9,013 bases of DNA, taken from contig ASNI01000081.1 in assembly GCA_000404785.1 (NCBI GenBank), positions 1-9,013 on the forward strand, in the 5' to 3' direction. Positions within the stretch are counted from its first letter, which is position 1, and each line of letters starts with the position of its first letter. Under the pieces are notes generated by a model. That model made no database searches. It saw only the letters and a program-made list of their open reading frames with translations, and had not been told where the DNA came from. The translations under genes and the position numbers were made by a program. Source of the DNA: Cloacimonetes bacterium SCGC AAA252-N17. Its GTDB lineage: Bacteria > Cloacimonadota > Cloacimonadia > JGIOTU-2. This document shows, in pieces, positions 7,098 to 9,013 of this stretch.

Positions 7098-7844
7098 TTA
7101 TCTTTTATTTATATGTATATCTGAAAACTGTTTGCTTTGAAATACGCTTACCTTTTTCCGCTTCATCAGTTCGAGAATAGCAAGGAAGAAAGCGATAATT
7201 TCGATCCTGCTGCAGTGTTTTACAAGATCTGAAAAGAGGATTTTTTTATGACTGCGAAGGAGCTTTCTTAGCTCCTTTATTTTTACCTCTACTTTATATT
7301 CATCAAGAGAAATATTTTCAGTGATCTCCTGAGGTTTTTGAATGATAAATTTCTGTAATACTTTTATCAGATCATAGAGATCAACATTCTTTTGTTCTAA
7401 TTCATAGCTTACTGCCGAGTGCCGGATCTCCTTCCGTGCATCATCATCCATTGACTTGTAAAAATAATAGCGGTTCTCTTCTGCAAGTTCCGAAAGTATC
7501 TCTGTCGTTTCCTTAACTTTCTGATAAGCAAGCAGATTGTTCACAAGCTCGGTTCGGGGATCCTCTTGCTCTTCTTCAACTGATCTTGGCAGCAGAGATC
7601 GAAGCTTGATCTGAATAAGTGTTGCAGCCATTTCCATGAATTCGCCTTCTATAGAAATATTTAGGTCTTCCATCACGGCAAGATATTTCAGATATTCCTC
7701 AAGCATGAAAGCGATCGGAATGTCATAAATATCAATCTTGTGCTTGCGGATAAGATAAAGAAGGAGATCGAGTGGACCTTCAAAATTTGGTAACTTAATT
7801 TTATACTTATCCTTTTGTTCGAACTGAGCTGCTTCTTCTGCCAT
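7098..7844 (-). CDS. scpA: Segregation and condensation protein A (kleisin subunit of the SMC complex)
   Basis: The 248-residue protein carries the ScpA signature FEGPLDLLLYLIRKHKIDIY (21-40). An N-terminal helical domain follows (to about 90, including EFMEMAATLIQIKLRSLLP). An acidic linker begins EEEQEDPRTEL. The C-terminal winged-helix domain (about 175-240) has the typical IEIIAFFLAILELMKRKKVSVFQ ending. ScpA bridges the SMC head domains and, with ScpB, forms the bacterial condensin that compacts and segregates the chromosome. The start ATG (7842-7844) is 4 bases after the protease stop. There is no good Shine-Dalgarno site at normal distance, so translation probably depends on coupling. 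No scpB follows, because the next gene is the convergent LTXXQ gene 6 bases away. Confidence 0.95.
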   Translation of the reverse strand: MAEEAAQFEQKDKYKIKLPNFEGPLDLLLYLIRKHKIDIYDIPIAFMLEEYLKYLAVMEDLNISIEGEFMEMAATLIQIKLRSLLPRSVEEEQEDPRTELVNNLLAYQKVKETTEILSELAEENRYYFYKSMDDDARKEIRHSAVSYELEQKNVDLYDLIKVLQKFIIQKPQEITENISLDEYKVEVKIKELRKLLRSHKKILFSDLVKHCSRIEIIAFFLAILELMKRKKVSVFQSKQFSDIHINKR

Positions 7845-7848
7845 AATA

Positions 7849-8475
7849 TTAAATTGAAACTCCGGTAAGCATCCTCACGAAAAATCTGATCGGAGGAAGA
7901 ATAACACCTCCAATGATATTCAATCCTGCAAAGTTGCTGATCAATATTATCGCGATAAAAAGGAACATGCCCTTTCGTTCGAATTGTTGAAATTTGTAAT
8001 ATAACCTGTCCGGTAAGAATGCACCAAATATTTTCGATCCGTCGAGAGGTGGAATTGGAATGAGATTAAACAATCCCAATGCAATGTTAATAAAAATCGT
8101 ATAAAATATGATCAGGATAAAAATATTTTGTGAAGCGGTCGGAGAATATAAAAGATTAAAAATTATGCTGAAAGCGATTGCGCTGATAAAATTTGCCAGA
8201 GGTCCCGCAAGAGAAACAAGCGCTGTATCACGCTTGATATTTTTAAAATTATATGGGTTGATCGGAACGGGTTTTGCCCAGCCTATTTTTGCGATAAAAA
8301 GCATTATGGTACCTATAGGATCGAGGTGCTTTAATGGATTGAGTGTCAATCTGCCTGCTCTTTTTGCAGTATCATCTCCGAGTTTATAAGCAACATATCC
8401 ATGGGAAAATTCGTGAATGGTCAATGCAAAAAGCACAGGAAAGATCAAAATAAAGAACTGCTGTAAAATATTCAT
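7849..8475 (-). CDS. Site-2-protease-family (M50) membrane zinc metalloprotease
   Basis: This 208-residue polytopic protein has the zinc-binding HExxH motif HEFSH (21-25) inside its first membrane helix. It also has NPLKHLDPIG (46-55), SLAGPLANF (88-96), and NLIPIPPLDG (137-146), whose Asp145 should be the third zinc ligand. The size and the lack of a PDZ domain match the short YwhC-like branch of peptidase M50. Family members cut substrates within the membrane; the substrate here is unknown. In many bacteria this gene sits next to scpA, as here (4-base gap). That conserved neighbourhood argues for a housekeeping operon, not a dedicated partner of the nearby anti-sigma factor. The ATG (8473-8475) lacks a strong ribosome binding site. 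Confidence 0.93.
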   Translation of the reverse strand: MNILQQFFILIFPVLFALTIHEFSHGYVAYKLGDDTAKRAGRLTLNPLKHLDPIGTIMLFIAKIGWAKPVPINPYNFKNIKRDTALVSLAGPLANFISAIAFSIIFNLLYSPTASQNIFILIIFYTIFINIALGLFNLIPIPPLDGSKIFGAFLPDRLYYKFQQFERKGMFLFIAIILISNFAGLNIIGGVILPPIRFFVRMLTGVSI

Positions 8476-8537
8476 ATTAGAAATGTATGCTGCCCTGATA
8501 TAGTGTCAATTTTTTCCGCACCTCATGCAAAAAATGT

Positions 8538-8677
8538 AACAGGGATACCCCCAAAAATTCGATGAAGATTCTCTGGATAGAGCATGAATAAAGTGTTTGC
8601 GGAGAATTCTTAGCGGAAAATTACTTTTAGAAAAACTGTTAATTTGTATCTATCCTTGCTGTTGTCACCCTGAGCTT
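8538..8677. repeat. 140-bp direct repeat, copy 1
   Basis: This copy runs from AACAGGGATAC to CACCCTGAGCTT and matches 8786-8925 with 7 mismatches and no gaps (95%). In the minus-strand frame that stays open in copy 2, this copy has a stop, so the repeat is not conserved as coding. Its inverted arms are less well paired than in copy 2: GTATCT replaces GTATCC at 8646-8651, and TTCTTAG replaces TTCTTCG. Confidence 0.92.
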
Positions 8678-8724
8678 CAATTTCGACTCCTAAGGAGCGA
8701 AGCGACGAGGAATCGAGGTTGAAG
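8675..8724. repeat. Imperfect palindrome, 17-base arms
   Basis: CTTCAATTTCGACTCCT (8675-8691) pairs with AGGAATCGAGGTTGAAG (8708-8724) with three mismatches, around a 16-base purine-rich loop. It begins where repeat copy 1 ends. It is built from the CCTGAGCTT/TCGA-type words common in dispersed intergenic palindromes. There is no T-run, so it is unlikely to be a terminator. Confidence 0.7.
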
Positions 8725-8736
8725 TGAAACAATACC

Positions 8737-8764
8737 TCGAATCCTCGCTGCGCTTAGGATTCGA
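8737..8764. repeat. Perfect short palindrome, 9-base arms
   Basis: TCGAATCCT (8737-8745) and AGGATTCGA (8756-8764) are exact inverted repeats around the loop CGCTGCGCTT. Its words (GAATCCT, GAAGCG/CGCTGCGCT) recur in the palindrome at 8675-8724, so the two look like a pair of related elements filling the spacer between the 140-bp repeats. Confidence 0.75.
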
Positions 8765-8785
8765 AGTAGATTTATTGAGGTGATA

Positions 8786-8925
8786 AACAGGGATACACCC
8801 AAAAATTCGATGAAGATTCTCTGGATAGTGCATGAATAAAGTGTTTTCGGAGAATTCTTCGCGGAAAATTACTTTTAGAAAAACTGTTAATTTGTATCCA
8901 CCCTTGCTGTTGTCACCCTGTGCTT
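8786..8925. repeat. 140-bp direct repeat, copy 2 (foldable, MITE-like)
   Basis: This copy lies exactly 248 bases downstream of copy 1. It contains nested inverted arms: AACAG (8786-8790) with CTGTT (8907-8911), GGATAC (8791-8796) with GTATCC (8894-8899), and GAAGATTCTC (8812-8821) with GAGAATTCTTC (8850-8860, one-base bulge). The whole unit could therefore fold into a long, interrupted hairpin. This is what a small non-autonomous mobile repeat or a structured RNA would look like. Confidence 0.9.
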
Positions 8926-8971
8926 GTCGAAGGGTCTGTCCCACTTCGCACTTCGAGAACCTCAGTGTGAC
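8912..8971. repeat. 60-bp palindromic element (GTCACCCTG...CAGTGTGAC)
   Basis: GTCACCCTGTGCTTGTCGAAG (8912-8932) pairs imperfectly with CTTCGAGAACCTCAGTGTGAC (8951-8971), around GGGTCTGTCCCACTTCGCA. It starts inside the end of repeat copy 2. Elements with the words CACCCTGAGCTTGTCGAAGGG are widespread between genes in several bacterial groups and give rise to false peptides such as LRQAQGD on the other strand. It is followed by CTTTT, so weak terminator activity for plus-strand transcripts is possible but not supported. Confidence 0.75.
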
Positions 8972-9013
8972 AGTGCTTTTAACTATTATGGTTATTTCTT
9001 TCTTTTACTATTT

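Larger units (their letters stand above)
8476..9013. other. 538-bp non-coding stretch rich in repeats
   Basis: No convincing gene is present. The minus-strand open frame at 8690-8944 runs straight through two palindromes and one repeat copy, so it is best explained as a by-product of the repeats. The stretch holds two 140-bp direct repeats and three palindromic elements, listed separately. The promoter of the M50 protease/scpA operon must lie here or between 8476 and the first repeat copy, but I cannot point to it. Confidence 0.7.

Noticed and set aside
7085..7105. Bidirectional terminator between the LTXXQ gene and scpA
   Set aside because: Only short A/T-only complementarity is present around the 6-base gap, with no GC stem.
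8108..8389. Plus-strand open frame of 93 codons opposite the M50 protease gene
   Set aside because: It is the mirror of a gene with clear catalytic motifs. There is no ribosome binding site or known family.
8690..8944. Minus-strand open frame of 84 codons upstream of the protease gene
   Set aside because: It begins in a GTCGAAGGG palindrome (LRQAQGD), passes through repeat copy 2 and ends in another palindrome. The equivalent frame in repeat copy 1 has a stop.
8476..9013. CRISPR array or tRNA cluster in the repeat-rich right end
   Set aside because: There are only two long repeats with a 108-base spacer, no short regular repeat-spacer pattern, and no cloverleaf-like sequence.

Overview
The window looks like a piece of an AT-rich, Gram-negative-type bacterial genome. 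Signs of this are an O-antigen-ligase-like membrane protein, an LTXXQ (Spy/CpxP-like) periplasmic protein and signal-peptide proteins. The AT-rich coding style, IS30 element and dispersed palindromic repeats fit an FCB-group or candidate-phylum anaerobe such as Candidatus Cloacimonadota. That placement is an impression, not something the sequence proves.

Left part (1-3541), accessory in character. It opens with the 3' end of an IS30-family transposase gene (1-210, +). The gene's end overlaps the 3' end of a convergent gene for a secreted protein of unknown function (187-933, -), which may have been cut by the insertion. An 81-bp palindromic dispersed repeat (996-1076) follows. Next is a large, very AT-rich gene for a polytopic O-antigen-ligase/polymerase-like protein with C-terminal TPRs (1231-3117, -), and then a 424-bp stretch holding at most a decayed coding remnant.

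Middle (3542-7091). A long-chain acyl-CoA synthetase gene (3542-5236, -) is divergent from a compact three-gene operon (5474-7091, +). This operon encodes an ECF sigma factor, its membrane zinc-finger anti-sigma factor, and an LTXXQ-type periplasmic protein. The genes are 2 and 14 bases apart, and the second and third have clear AGGAG ribosome binding sites. The trio reads as a self-contained envelope-stress or metal-sensing module. The outer part of the anti-sigma factor is extremely acidic while the periplasmic partner is lysine-rich.

Right part (7098-8475, -). A two-gene operon for a site-2-protease-family (M50) membrane metalloprotease and the chromosome-segregation protein ScpA converges on the sigma operon with only 6 bases between stop codons. 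Upstream of it lies a 538-bp non-coding stretch (8476-9013). It has two 140-bp direct repeats (95% identical) and three palindromic elements. I read these as dispersed repeats, not genes.

No tRNA, rRNA, CRISPR array or phage gene was seen. No clearly new multi-gene system is evident. The most interesting signals are the structured repeat pair upstream of the protease gene, the IS/secreted-gene junction, and the acidic sensor domain of the anti-sigma factor.
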